Part shown: positions 35,992-44,314 of the stretch, one piece after another
How the letters are laid out: every line of letters begins with the position of its first letter
Numbering within the stretch: the stretch's first letter is position 1
Origin: Desulfuromonadales bacterium
GTDB lineage: Bacteria > Desulfobacterota > JAENJC01
Direction of reading: 5' to 3'
Assembly (NCBI GenBank): GCA_919902985.1
Contig: CAKKSC010000005.1
Span: forward strand, 62,001 to 126,000
Length of the DNA stretch: 64,000 bases
The notes under the pieces: model-generated
What the model was told of the DNA's origin: nothing
The model's database searches: none
Seen by the model: only the letters and a program-made list of their open reading frames with translations
Position numbers and translations under genes: made by a program

Positions 35992-36849
35992 CTATCTGAA
36001 CTCTATATATTCCCAACTCTCTGTGTTAGAAAGGAGCCTGGTCAGTAGCTTATGGGTAAGCGCATGCCCGCCCTTGCGGGCCACAAAATGGCCTATCAGA
36101 GGGGCCCCCATCAGGTAAAGGTCTCCGAGGGAGTCAAGGACCTTGTGGCGGACTAGTTCGTCAGGAAACCTGAGCCCTTTCTCATTCATGACTCCGTTTT
36201 CGTCAATAACTATGGCATTTTCCGGGGACCCACCCAGGGCAAGGCCTTTGGATTTAAGCATCTCCACATCTTTAAGGAAACCGAAGGTCCTGGCCTCAGA
36301 TATCTCCTTCTCCAGCCCAGGGTTCAAAAGGGAGATAGAAAAGGTCTGGGCATCCAGGGCCTGGTGGTTGAAGTCAACAAAGCATGTTATCCTTGATTCT
36401 AACGATGGAGATATGGATGCCTGACTGTCCCTCTCTTCAACCGTGACAGCTCTTGTCACAATTATATATCTCCTGAGCCCCTCCTGCTCCACTGTTCCAA
36501 CCTCTCTCAACTTCTCCACAAAAAAGGTGGCGCTCCCGTCCATTATGGGGACCTCCGGCCCGTCAATCTCGACCAGGGCATTGTCCACCCTCATAAGGGC
36601 AAAGGCGGCCATAAGGTGCTCAACAGTCGAGACGGATGCATCCCCCTTTTTTATTGTTGTGGCAAGGCGGGTGTCTGAGACATAATCGCAAATGGCCTTA
36701 ACAGCCGGCGCCCCCGGCAGATCAACCCTCTCAAAGAATATCCCAGTATCGGAGACAGCCGGCCTCAGAGTGATATTGATCTCCTTACCGGTATGAAGGC
36801 CGATACCGCTTACAGATACGCTCTTTTTTAATGTCCTCTGGTAACGCAT
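35992..36849 (-). CDS. lpxC: UDP-3-O-acyl-N-acetylglucosamine deacetylase
   Basis: LpxC is the zinc deacetylase committing UDP-GlcNAc to lipid A. The 285-residue protein shows RTLKKSVSVSGIGLHTGKEINITLRPA, the zinc His and surrounding STVEHLMAAF, PIMDGSA, RTFGFLKDVE, and the second zinc motif LVRHKVLDSLGDLYLMG with the catalytic GHFVARKGGHALTHKLL. It is slightly short of the usual 300 or so residues. pepA lies directly upstream on the same strand with a six-base gap. Confidence 0.96.
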   Translation of the reverse strand: MRYQRTLKKSVSVSGIGLHTGKEINITLRPAVSDTGIFFERVDLPGAPAVKAICDYVSDTRLATTIKKGDASVSTVEHLMAAFALMRVDNALVEIDGPEVPIMDGSATFFVEKLREVGTVEQEGLRRYIIVTRAVTVEERDSQASISPSLESRITCFVDFNHQALDAQTFSISLLNPGLEKEISEARTFGFLKDVEMLKSKGLALGGSPENAIVIDENGVMNEKGLRFPDELVRHKVLDSLGDLYLMGAPLIGHFVARKGGHALTHKLLTRLLSNTESWEYIEFR

Positions 36850-36855
36850 TTATTC

Positions 36856-38343
36856 CTATTTCCACCCCATGAGGAACTCCGTCAACATCCTCACCCCTAC
36901 TCCTGTGGCCCCTTTGGGTCTGTACGGCCCCTCTTTAGAGTCCCAACCTGTTCCTGCAATATCAATATGCACCCAGGGGTAGTCTACGAACTTCTTCAGG
37001 AATATACCTCCTGCAATGGTCCCTGCCTCCCTTGCCCCGGAGTTCTTGACGTCTGCTATATCGCTCTTGAGCAGCTCCTCGTACTCCTCCCACAAAGGAA
37101 GCTGCCATACCCGCTCATAAGATCTCTCCCCGGCTTCCTTAATCATAGTCATCAGTTTCTCATCTGTTCCAAGCATCCCTGATGCATGCCTGCCGAGGGC
37201 AACGACACATGCCCCTGTTAGCGTTGCCATATCAATGACTGCTTTAGGTTCATATCTCTTTGCGTAGACCAGGGCATCTGCCAGGATCAGCCTGCCTTCC
37301 GCATCTGTGCTTATTATCTCAATAGTCTTTCCGTTCGAGGCCTTCAGAACATCTCCAGGCTTGCAGGCAGTGCCGCTCGGCATATTCTCTGTGGCAGGGA
37401 TAAGGCCGACCACATTAACCGGGAGCTTCAGCCCTGCCATTGCCATGAACGCCCCCATGACAGCGGCTCCACCTGCCATATCAGACTTCATAATCTCCAT
37501 CTTTTCAGCAGGCTTTATGGAAATCCCTCCGCTGTCGAAGGTTATGGCCTTCCCGACCAGGACAACCGGTTTCTCCTTTTTGTTTCCATTGTATTCAAGG
37601 ATTATAAACCTGGGAGGTTCATTGCTCCCCTGGGCCACGCCAAGGATGGAGCCCATACCGAGCCTTCCCATCTCATCCCTGTCAAGGACCCTGCATTTAA
37701 ACCCGAAGTTCTCTGCAAGGAGTTTTGCTGTTTTCGCCATTATAGAAGGGGTCATCCGGTTTGAAGGTTCGTTCACCATATCCCTTGCGAAGTTAGCCGC
37801 CTCTGCCATCACCTTTCCTGTAAAGGCCCCGTTCGATACCTGGTCAGTTTCTTTTACGCTGTTTACCAGCAGAGTGATCTCCCTTATTTCCATCTTGCCG
37901 TTCTCTTCATTATTAGTTTTGTACTTTTTGAACCTGTAAAGCCCAAGGAGAGCGCCTTCCATCACTGCCTGAGATGCATCCTGAAGCGGTTTCAGCACAA
38001 GATGGAGGGTCGTAGTAAACGATGCAAGACCGAGGCCTGAAAAACAGACGGCAGATTTGCCGGATGCTTGCCTCAGTCTGTCTGTCGTAAACTCCTTTTC
38101 CTTGCCAAGTCCTATAAGCAAGACCCTTGCAGTAGAGATCTTCCCCATTGCAGGTATCAGGTACGTCTGGTTCAGCTTCCCCTTAAAGTCGCCGCTGTCA
38201 ACAGCCTCTCTGATAGCACCGCCAAGCGCCTTGTCCAGTGATGAGACATCCCTGCCCAACCTCTTGCTCCCCTCAAAAACCCCTACAATAAGGGCTTCGG
38301 CCTTTGTCTTTTCCTGCTTTCCGACTTTTACTTTTACTTCCAT
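36856..38343 (-). CDS. pepA: Leucyl aminopeptidase
   Basis: This cytosolic M17 aminopeptidase has 495 residues. The C-terminal catalytic domain has the metal and active-site residues in VGKAITFDSGGISIKPAEKMEIMKSDMAGGAAVMG, and STDAEGRLILADALVYA with the signature NTDAEGRL-like loop. The end, FVDYPWVHIDIAGTGWDSKEGPYRPKGATGVGVRML, is typical. The N-terminal domain (residues 1-170) carries the hexamer contacts. It is adjacent to lpxC and the CDF gene, all on the minus strand, with no functional link apparent. Confidence 0.95.
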   Translation of the reverse strand: MEVKVKVGKQEKTKAEALIVGVFEGSKRLGRDVSSLDKALGGAIREAVDSGDFKGKLNQTYLIPAMGKISTARVLLIGLGKEKEFTTDRLRQASGKSAVCFSGLGLASFTTTLHLVLKPLQDASQAVMEGALLGLYRFKKYKTNNEENGKMEIREITLLVNSVKETDQVSNGAFTGKVMAEAANFARDMVNEPSNRMTPSIMAKTAKLLAENFGFKCRVLDRDEMGRLGMGSILGVAQGSNEPPRFIILEYNGNKKEKPVVLVGKAITFDSGGISIKPAEKMEIMKSDMAGGAAVMGAFMAMAGLKLPVNVVGLIPATENMPSGTACKPGDVLKASNGKTIEIISTDAEGRLILADALVYAKRYEPKAVIDMATLTGACVVALGRHASGMLGTDEKLMTMIKEAGERSYERVWQLPLWEEYEELLKSDIADVKNSGAREAGTIAGGIFLKKFVDYPWVHIDIAGTGWDSKEGPYRPKGATGVGVRMLTEFLMGWK

Positions 38344-38377
38344 ATCCCCTCCATAGAATTAATTACCTTTACCTGCC

Positions 38378-39244
38378 TTACTCCTCCGGCTCCAGATGAA
38401 CAACAACGTCAACCACCTCCGGCATCTCGGTCTTTATCCTTTCCTCCACCCTGCTGGCGATCTCATGGGCGTCGGCCATGCTCATCCTGGACGACACCAA
38501 AACATGACAATCAACATGTATTGCGTCATTCCTCCCCCGAACCCTCACATTATGGCACTCCCTGACCCCTTCCACTGAAGAGGCAACTTTCAACACCCTT
38601 GCCAGGTCATCACCTATAAGCGGAGATGCATCTACCAGAACATCGGATGCCTCCCTTACTATTTCATACCCCAGGCGTCCTATCATTACAGCAATAAAAA
38701 GGGAGGCTAAAGAGTCGACAACAGGGAATCCCATTTTTGTTGCAACAAGGCTTATCAGAACAGTAGACGATGTTACCAGATCACTCATGGTGTGTTTAGC
38801 ATCGGCTATCAGGAAATCGCTCTTAAGGGCCATCCCCCTTTTCCTCTCATAAGAGGTCACAAATATGTTGACCCCCATTGTAAATACCATTATGCCAAAG
38901 CTGAGGTCCGTTACCTCCGGGAACCTGGGATTCAAAATATTTTCAAAAGCCCCCTTAAGTATCTCGATGCAGGTCAAAAAAAGAAGTGTCGCTATCCCGA
39001 TGGTAGCCATAGTCTCAAATTTCTTATGGCCATAATGATGTCTTCCATCAGGAGGCTTTGCAGAGAGCCATATTCCTATAAGACCTATGACATTGGATGC
39101 CCCGTCAAACAGGGAGTGAAAGCCGTCTGCCTTCATGCTGTGAGCGTCGGTGATAAAGCCATACACTATCTTTGCAGCTGCAACTGAAATGTTTAAGAGG
39201 AGAGTTATCAATAGAACTTTCCTGACCTCTTTAGCATAGACCAT
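38378..39244 (-). CDS. Cation diffusion facilitator transporter
   Basis: This 288-residue exporter has six membrane helices and a C-terminal metallochaperone-like domain. The metal site shows as HSMKADGFHSLFDGASN in helix 2 and DAKHTMSDLVTS in helix 5, the HxxxD pairs used for Zn, Fe, Mn or Cd in exchange for protons. The C-terminal domain holds RVRGRNDAIHVDCHVLV and DVVVHLEPEE. The substrate cannot be told from the sequence. It precedes pepA on the minus strand with a 34-base gap. Confidence 0.92.
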   Translation of the reverse strand: MVYAKEVRKVLLITLLLNISVAAAKIVYGFITDAHSMKADGFHSLFDGASNVIGLIGIWLSAKPPDGRHHYGHKKFETMATIGIATLLFLTCIEILKGAFENILNPRFPEVTDLSFGIMVFTMGVNIFVTSYERKRGMALKSDFLIADAKHTMSDLVTSSTVLISLVATKMGFPVVDSLASLFIAVMIGRLGYEIVREASDVLVDASPLIGDDLARVLKVASSVEGVRECHNVRVRGRNDAIHVDCHVLVSSRMSMADAHEIASRVEERIKTEMPEVVDVVVHLEPEE

Positions 39245-39343
39245 AGTTCCCTCAGCTACCTGAAGCTTTAAATACGGATGGATTTTAACTGGACATCGGG
39301 TTTGGAGTCAAGGACATTAAAGGTTGGCATTCAGTGGCTGGTC

Positions 39344-40705
39344 TCATTTAGTTGCGATGTTTACCACGTTTCTGGAAGCGGCTTTCCCCTTGTACATGGC
39401 TTTGTCTGCAAGAAGGGTGAGGGTATCCTTGTCCAGGGCGTGTTCCGGGAATGAAGCAATTCCCAGAGTCGCCGTCAGTTTTATTGCCGTGCCTTCTTCC
39501 GAGAAGAAGTTCCTCCCCTCTATTGAAGCCCTTATGCGGTCTGCTATAATCTTTGCTCCGGTTGACGGAGTCTCGACCAGGAGGATCGTGAACTCATCTC
39601 CGCCATACCTTATAACAATATCTATATCTCTGACACTTTTCTTTAATACCTGAGCGACCTCGAAAAGGACCTTGTTCCCGATATTGTGACCGTAATTATC
39701 GTTTATTCTCTTGAACATGTCTATATCAATAAACAGCAAAGAAAGATTCAGGTTGAAACGCTTTGCCCTCTTTATTTCATTTGGCAGGGCTTCCTCCATA
39801 TACTTTACGTTATGCAGCCTGGTAAGCTCATCGATATAGATAAGATCCTTGGCATGATTGTACAGGTGCACATTATCAAGTGTCAAGGAGGCCTGTTCAG
39901 ATATGAAGGAGGCATTATCTATATCACTATCTGTATATTGCTCACCTGGGGATTTGAAAACGGCCACGTACCCGGAGATTTTCTCTTTGCTTTTAACAGG
40001 GATTATAAGTAAAGGCCCCTTTCCTGAGACATTCTCCGGCTCGGGTATAGAAGAGACTCCGGTAATGACATTGGGGCCTGAAAGGTACCTCTTCATAATG
40101 TTGTCTGCCATCTCCTTGGCAGTACTCTCTCTACTAATTCCCCTCCATGCCGTCAGAATCAGAGAGGACCCTTCCTTTGGGAAAAAAACGGCAAATCCGG
40201 TCGAGCCTCCAGGCACCTGAAGAAGAGAGTCAAGCACTATTTCATAAAACTTATCATAATCAAGGCATGATGAAACCAGTCTGCTGACCTCATATAGCTT
40301 CAAGAGCCTCTTCAGCCCGATATTTTCCTCAAAGAGCCTTTTCTGCTCAATAGTATGATTTACAAGTATCTTGAATTCTTCAGGGTTCAAAGGTTTTGTC
40401 AGGTAATCAGATGCGCCGCTTTTCAGGCATTCTATGGCTGTATCGATAGAGGCATATGCAGTCATGATAATAAAGCTATTTGTCGCTTCTATCTGCTTTG
40501 CCCTCTTCAGTACCTCATCCCCGTTTATATCCGGAAGGACAAGGTCTGTCACTACAAGGTCGAAGCCGTCCTGCTCTATCATTTCAAGGGCATCTATCCC
40601 TGTAGAGGCAGTCTTTACTTCATATCCGTCTTCAATAAGGATGTCTTTGCAGAACACCCTGCTTAGCATACTGTCATCAACAACCAGTACCTTCCCCTTT
40701 GCCAT
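39344..40705 (-). CDS. Response regulator with GAF and GGDEF domains (diguanylate cyclase)
   Basis: The 453-residue regulator has a REC domain (1-120; phospho-acceptor Asp in LVVTDLVLPD, Lys in YLTKPLNP), a GAF-like domain (about 145-275) and a diguanylate cyclase domain (about 290-450) with an intact RYGGDEFTILL site and RDIDIVI before it. When phosphorylated it should make c-di-GMP. No cognate kinase is adjacent. It diverges from the liv operon, sharing the 189-base gap that contains the liv promoter. Confidence 0.93.
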   Translation of the reverse strand: MAKGKVLVVDDSMLSRVFCKDILIEDGYEVKTASTGIDALEMIEQDGFDLVVTDLVLPDINGDEVLKRAKQIEATNSFIIMTAYASIDTAIECLKSGASDYLTKPLNPEEFKILVNHTIEQKRLFEENIGLKRLLKLYEVSRLVSSCLDYDKFYEIVLDSLLQVPGGSTGFAVFFPKEGSSLILTAWRGISRESTAKEMADNIMKRYLSGPNVITGVSSIPEPENVSGKGPLLIIPVKSKEKISGYVAVFKSPGEQYTDSDIDNASFISEQASLTLDNVHLYNHAKDLIYIDELTRLHNVKYMEEALPNEIKRAKRFNLNLSLLFIDIDMFKRINDNYGHNIGNKVLFEVAQVLKKSVRDIDIVIRYGGDEFTILLVETPSTGAKIIADRIRASIEGRNFFSEEGTAIKLTATLGIASFPEHALDKDTLTLLADKAMYKGKAASRNVVNIATK

Positions 40706-40788
40706 AGATCCTCCTTCTAATTAATATAACAGCGCCATCCTTTGTTGTCAAAGGTGTAGGTGTAGGAGGTTTCATCCTAATCTTTACC

Positions 40789-40817
40789 TTGACAACCCTT
40801 TACAAAATCACTAATCT
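40789..40817 (+). promoter_or_regulatory. Sigma-70-like promoter of the liv genes
   Basis: TTGACA at 40789 and TAATCT at 40812 are 17 bases apart, 78 bases before the livK start. AAGGAGG at 40881 is the ribosome site. Confidence 0.6.
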
Positions 40818-40894
40818 AAAGCCTCAGAACTCATGGCTCAGCAGAGGTTTGAGGGCTATTAATTTGAAACTTCTCAAACAAGGAGGTCTCCAGA

Positions 40895-42022
40895 ATGCTA
40901 AATTCATCATATTTCAAAACCATGCCTCTCTTAATCCTTACTTGTCTCACAATTTTTGGATGCAAGAAAGGTGAGGAGCCTATTGCAAATGTTATAAAGA
41001 TAGGGACTGCCGGGCCGATAACGGGTGATCAAAGCGCATTCGGTCAGGACCAGCAGAATGGTGTAAAGCTGGCAGTTGAAGAGTGGAACCTGAAGGGAGG
41101 GGTTCTGGGAAAGAAGATAGAACTTGTTGTCGGAGACGACCAGCATGATCCTAAACAGGCAGTTTCTGTTGCTAATAAAATGGTGAATGACAGTGTAGCA
41201 GGCATGGTAGGTCATTTCAACTCTTCATGTTCCATCCCTGCCTCGAAGATCTATAACGAGCAGAAAATCCCTATGATCACCCACGGCTCAACCAATCCTC
41301 AGTTAACTGAACAGAACTTCAAAGGGATATTCAGGATCTGCGGGAGGGATGACCAGCAGGGGAAGAAGGCGGCGGAGTTTATCGTAAATGATCTGAAGGC
41401 GAAAAGTGTGGCCATACTCCATGATAAGACCACCTACGGCCAGGGGTTGGCCGACGAGTTCAGGAAGGGTGTTGAGGGGCAGGTGAAGGTCACCTATCAT
41501 GGCGGGTTGACCCAGGGAGACAAGGATTTTTCGGCAGTGCTGACTAATGTGAAGACCGGTAACCCTGATCTGATATATTTTGGCGGGATATATCCAGAAG
41601 GAGGCCTTCTTGTAAAGCAGGCAAGGGCATTAGATATAAAGGCTCCACTTATGAGCGGTGACGGGGTGATCGGGGACGAATTCCTTAATATTGCAGGTGC
41701 TGATGCTGAAGGGGCATATGCGACCTTTGCTCCTGACGTCAATAAAATACCTTCCGCAACAGGTTTTGTGCAGACATACACTGAAAAGCATGGAAAGCCC
41801 GGCCCCTACTCAGTTTATGCCTATGTGGCGGCAAACATCCTTCTGCAGGGGATCAAGGATGCCAATAGCACTGACGGCGGGAAGATATCCGAGGCCATTC
41901 ATAAGATTAACTATGATGGAGCCTTGGGAACCATAGAGTTCAATGAAAAGGGTGATGTGAAGATGTCCCCCTATGTTATCTGGCAGGTAAAGGGCGGGAA
42001 GTGGGAGCAGATAACGAAATGA
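40895..42022 (+). CDS. livK: Branched-chain amino acid ABC transporter, binding protein
   Basis: This is a periplasmic-binding lipoprotein of the LivK/LivJ family. A signal peptide ends at the lipobox IFGCKK (Cys about 23), and the mature part begins VIKIGTAGPITGDQSAFGQDQQNGVKLAVEEWN. Typical segments include GMVGHFNSSCSIPASKIYNEQKIPMITHGSTNP, RDDQQGKKAAEFIV, YGQGLADEFRKG and KDFSAVLTNVKTGNPDLIYFGG. It should bind Leu/Ile/Val or a related amino acid or amide. livH follows after a heptamer repeat array. Confidence 0.94.
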   Translation: MLNSSYFKTMPLLILTCLTIFGCKKGEEPIANVIKIGTAGPITGDQSAFGQDQQNGVKLAVEEWNLKGGVLGKKIELVVGDDQHDPKQAVSVANKMVNDSVAGMVGHFNSSCSIPASKIYNEQKIPMITHGSTNPQLTEQNFKGIFRICGRDDQQGKKAAEFIVNDLKAKSVAILHDKTTYGQGLADEFRKGVEGQVKVTYHGGLTQGDKDFSAVLTNVKTGNPDLIYFGGIYPEGGLLVKQARALDIKAPLMSGDGVIGDEFLNIAGADAEGAYATFAPDVNKIPSATGFVQTYTEKHGKPGPYSVYAYVAANILLQGIKDANSTDGGKISEAIHKINYDGALGTIEFNEKGDVKMSPYVIWQVKGGKWEQITK

Positions 42023-42023
42023 C

Positions 42024-42094
42024 CGTGAATCGTGAGTCGTGAACCGTGAAATCAAAACGGTTTACGGTTTACGGTTTACAGTTTACGGTTTACG
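42024..42094. repeat. Paired heptamer arrays between livK and livH
   Basis: Four tandem CGTGAAY-type heptamers at 42024-42051 are followed by five tandem ACGGTTT heptamers at 42057-42091. The first unit is nearly the reverse complement of the second (GTTCACG against GTTTACG), so the pair can fold back on itself. The array sits immediately after the livK stop and would extend the livH frame by 19 spurious residues. Confidence 0.9.
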
Positions 42095-42102
42095 AAAAGC
42101 AT

Positions 42103-43002
42103 ATGTTTTTACAGCAACTAATTAACGGCCTTACAGTTGGCAGCGTCTATGCCCTGATAGCCCTCGGATATACCATGGTTTATGGAATACTTGGGCTTAT
42201 CAATTTCGCCCACGGCGAGATATACATGATCGGGGCATACCTGGGAGTGATATTCTTCGGGATATTTACCGTAATAGGACTGACTGCAAGCAATCTTCCC
42301 CTTTCGATTATACTTACCCTTACTCTTTCCATCGTCTATTCGTCGGCATACGGCTATACCATTGAGAAGATCGCTTACAGGCCCTTACGCCATGCGCCGA
42401 GATTGTCGCCTCTGATTACCGCTCTCGGTGTCTCGATATTCCTTCAGAACTATGTCATGCTTTCCCAGGGGGCAAAGGACAAGGTCTTTCCCACTATTTT
42501 GTCCGGAGGTACTGCCATAGGGAACGCCACCGTCAGTTACTTGCAGGTATTCATAATGTTTACATCTCTTGTCCTGATGGTTCTCCTCCACCTCTTCGTC
42601 ACAAAGACGAGGCTTGGGACTGCCATGCGGGCCACTGCACAGGACAAGAAGATGGCGTCGCTCCTCGGAATCAATGTGGACAATGTTATTTCAGCGACCT
42701 TTATAATAGGCTCCGGCCTTGCCGCTGCCGGAGGAATGATGATAGCCATGCATTACGGTCTTATCAACTTTTATATGGGTTATGTGGCAGGGCTTAAGGC
42801 ATTTACAGCCGCTGTATTGGGAGGGATAGGCAGCATCCCCGGCGCCATGCTCGGAGGGATCGTCCTTGGCCTTGTAGAATCGTTAGGAGCCGGATACATA
42901 TCCTCGGAATATAAAGATGTATTTGCGTTCGGCATACTTATACTCGTCCTTGTATTCAAGCCATCGGGGCTTTTGGGAGAAAATTTACAGGAAAAGGTCT
43001 GA
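42103..43002 (+). CDS. livH: Branched-chain amino acid ABC transporter permease LivH
   Basis: This 299-residue inner-membrane permease has about eight helices. It begins QQLINGLTVGSVYALIALGYTMVYGILGLINFAHGEIYMIGAYLG, the signature of LivH. The EAA-like loop GTAMRATAQDKKMASLLGINVDNVI and GGIGSIPGAMLGGIVLGLVE complete it. The open frame extends to 42046 through heptamer repeats (KSKRFTVYGLQFTVYEKH), so ATG 42103 is the more natural start, although its ribosome site is weak. livM follows. Confidence 0.94.
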   Translation: MFLQQLINGLTVGSVYALIALGYTMVYGILGLINFAHGEIYMIGAYLGVIFFGIFTVIGLTASNLPLSIILTLTLSIVYSSAYGYTIEKIAYRPLRHAPRLSPLITALGVSIFLQNYVMLSQGAKDKVFPTILSGGTAIGNATVSYLQVFIMFTSLVLMVLLHLFVTKTRLGTAMRATAQDKKMASLLGINVDNVISATFIIGSGLAAAGGMMIAMHYGLINFYMGYVAGLKAFTAAVLGGIGSIPGAMLGGIVLGLVESLGAGYISSEYKDVFAFGILILVLVFKPSGLLGENLQEKV

Positions 43003-43011
43003 CCAAATAAT

Positions 43012-43058
43012 TGCCCCCTCGCTCCCTCTCTTTAATAAAGAGGGGGATGGGGGGGGAG
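43012..43058. repeat. C/G-rich palindromic repeat between livH and livM
   Basis: CCCCCTCGCTCCCTCTC and its partner GAGGGGGATGGGGGGGGAG flank TTTAATAAA. The same outer words (CCCCCTCGCTCCC and GGGATGGGGGGAG) frame the element at 57206-57286. Its right end supplies the GGGGAG that precedes the chosen livM start. Confidence 0.82.
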
Positions 43059-43067
43059 TTTTCGGCG

Positions 43068-44282
43068 GTGGAAAAGGTTTTATTTGATATGTTGACTTAT
43101 GTAATAATCCCATTCTGGTTTGTCCTCCTCACCCTCCCATTTCTCGGCATCTCAGGGTCTCTTAAACTCGGAGCTGTTCTCCTTGTTTGTAGCATATTTG
43201 TCAAAATTGTAGAGACGCAACATATTGCGTCTCTACTGAATATCTGGAAAAACAGGATCGGACGTTTTAAGAACGGGGCCCAAAAGATTGACAGCAGGAT
43301 GAGCATGGGAGTCATTTTACTCATTCTGGTACTGCTCCCCTTCGGCCTTAATCGCTATTCCATTGACATCGCTATTATTGCCGGAATATACATAGTCCTT
43401 GCCTTGGGGTTAAACATAGTAGTGGGTCTTGCTGGGCTTCTTGCCCTTGGTTACATTGCTTTTTATGCAGTTGGCGCCTATGCCTTTGCATTGCTCTCTA
43501 CCCATTATCATGTTTCGTTCTGGACGGCATTGCCGATTGGCGGCTTGCTTGCGGCTGTCTTCGGCCTCCTCCTTGGAGCGCCGACGCTCCGGCTACGTGG
43601 CGACTATCTTGCCATTGTCACCCTGGGTTTTGGTGAAATAACAAGGATAATCCTGAACAACTGGGACCGGTTAACCGGCGGTCCAAACGGGGTGATGGAT
43701 ATTGGAAGGCCGGAGATATTTGGTTACAGGTTCAACACGCCTGCTGCCTTTTACTATCTGATCCTGATAATGGCTATAATTACTGCTATAGTAATTAAGA
43801 GACTGAATGAATCCAGGATTGGAAGGGCCTGGGTTGCAATCAGGGAGGATGAGGTTGCTGCAGAGGCCATGGGGATAGATACAACGAAGATGAAGCTTCT
43901 GGCCTTCTCTCTCGGGGCTGCCATAGCCGGTATTGCAGGAGTGTTTTACGCTGCAAAGATGAGTTTCGTCTCTCCTGAGAGCTTCACATTCCTTGAATCC
44001 ATAATCATCCTCTGCATGGTGGTTATTGGCGGGATAGGGAGCATCCCGGGCGTTATCCTCGGCGCAGTTGTATTAATTGTCCTCCCTGAGACCCTCAGGG
44101 AGCTTCAGGACTATAGGATGCTGGTCTTTGGCGCCTCAATGGTCATTATGATGATATTCAGACCGCAGGGGCTTCTGGGCAGTTCGGCGAGGCGTATGGA
44201 GCTTGAGCCAACAAATGAAAGGGTTTTAGAGCATGAGGTTGAATCGTTGTATGATGTAGAGAAAGGTGGTAAGCTTGATTGA
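43068..44282 (+). CDS. livM: Branched-chain amino acid ABC transporter permease LivM
   Basis: LivM is the second permease of the transporter. The 404-residue protein has about ten helices and the LivM pattern IYIVLALGLNIVVGLAGLLALGYIAFYAVGAYAFAL, RLRGDYLAIVTLGFGEITRIILNNWDRLTGGPNGVM, GRAWVAIREDEVAAEAMGI and GGIGSIPGVILGA. GTG 43068 has GGGGAG from a repeat just upstream; ATG 43089 is an alternative. A GTAG...CTAC palindrome encodes part of residues 48-57 (VETQHIASLL) in the variable N-terminal region. The ATPase gene livG is separated by other genes. Confidence 0.92.
   Translation: MEKVLFDMLTYVIIPFWFVLLTLPFLGISGSLKLGAVLLVCSIFVKIVETQHIASLLNIWKNRIGRFKNGAQKIDSRMSMGVILLILVLLPFGLNRYSIDIAIIAGIYIVLALGLNIVVGLAGLLALGYIAFYAVGAYAFALLSTHYHVSFWTALPIGGLLAAVFGLLLGAPTLRLRGDYLAIVTLGFGEITRIILNNWDRLTGGPNGVMDIGRPEIFGYRFNTPAAFYYLILIMAIITAIVIKRLNESRIGRAWVAIREDEVAAEAMGIDTTKMKLLAFSLGAAIAGIAGVFYAAKMSFVSPESFTFLESIIILCMVVIGGIGSIPGVILGAVVLIVLPETLRELQDYRMLVFGASMVIMMIFRPQGLLGSSARRMELEPTNERVLEHEVESLYDVEKGGKLD
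43209..43236. repeat. GTAG...CTAC palindrome inside livM
   Basis: GTAGAGACGCAA and TTGCGTCTCTAC form a perfect 12-base stem with a CATA loop. Length (28 bases) and ends match the palindrome after carB at 6442. Here it is translated within the poorly conserved N-terminal part of LivM. Confidence 0.85.
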
Positions 44283-44314
44283 GTTAATCTTATAATAACC
44301 ATGCGGAGAATATA

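Noticed and set aside
42046..42102. Upstream extension of livH
   Set aside because: It is encoded by heptamer repeats and is absent from LivH proteins; ATG 42103 gives the normal start.
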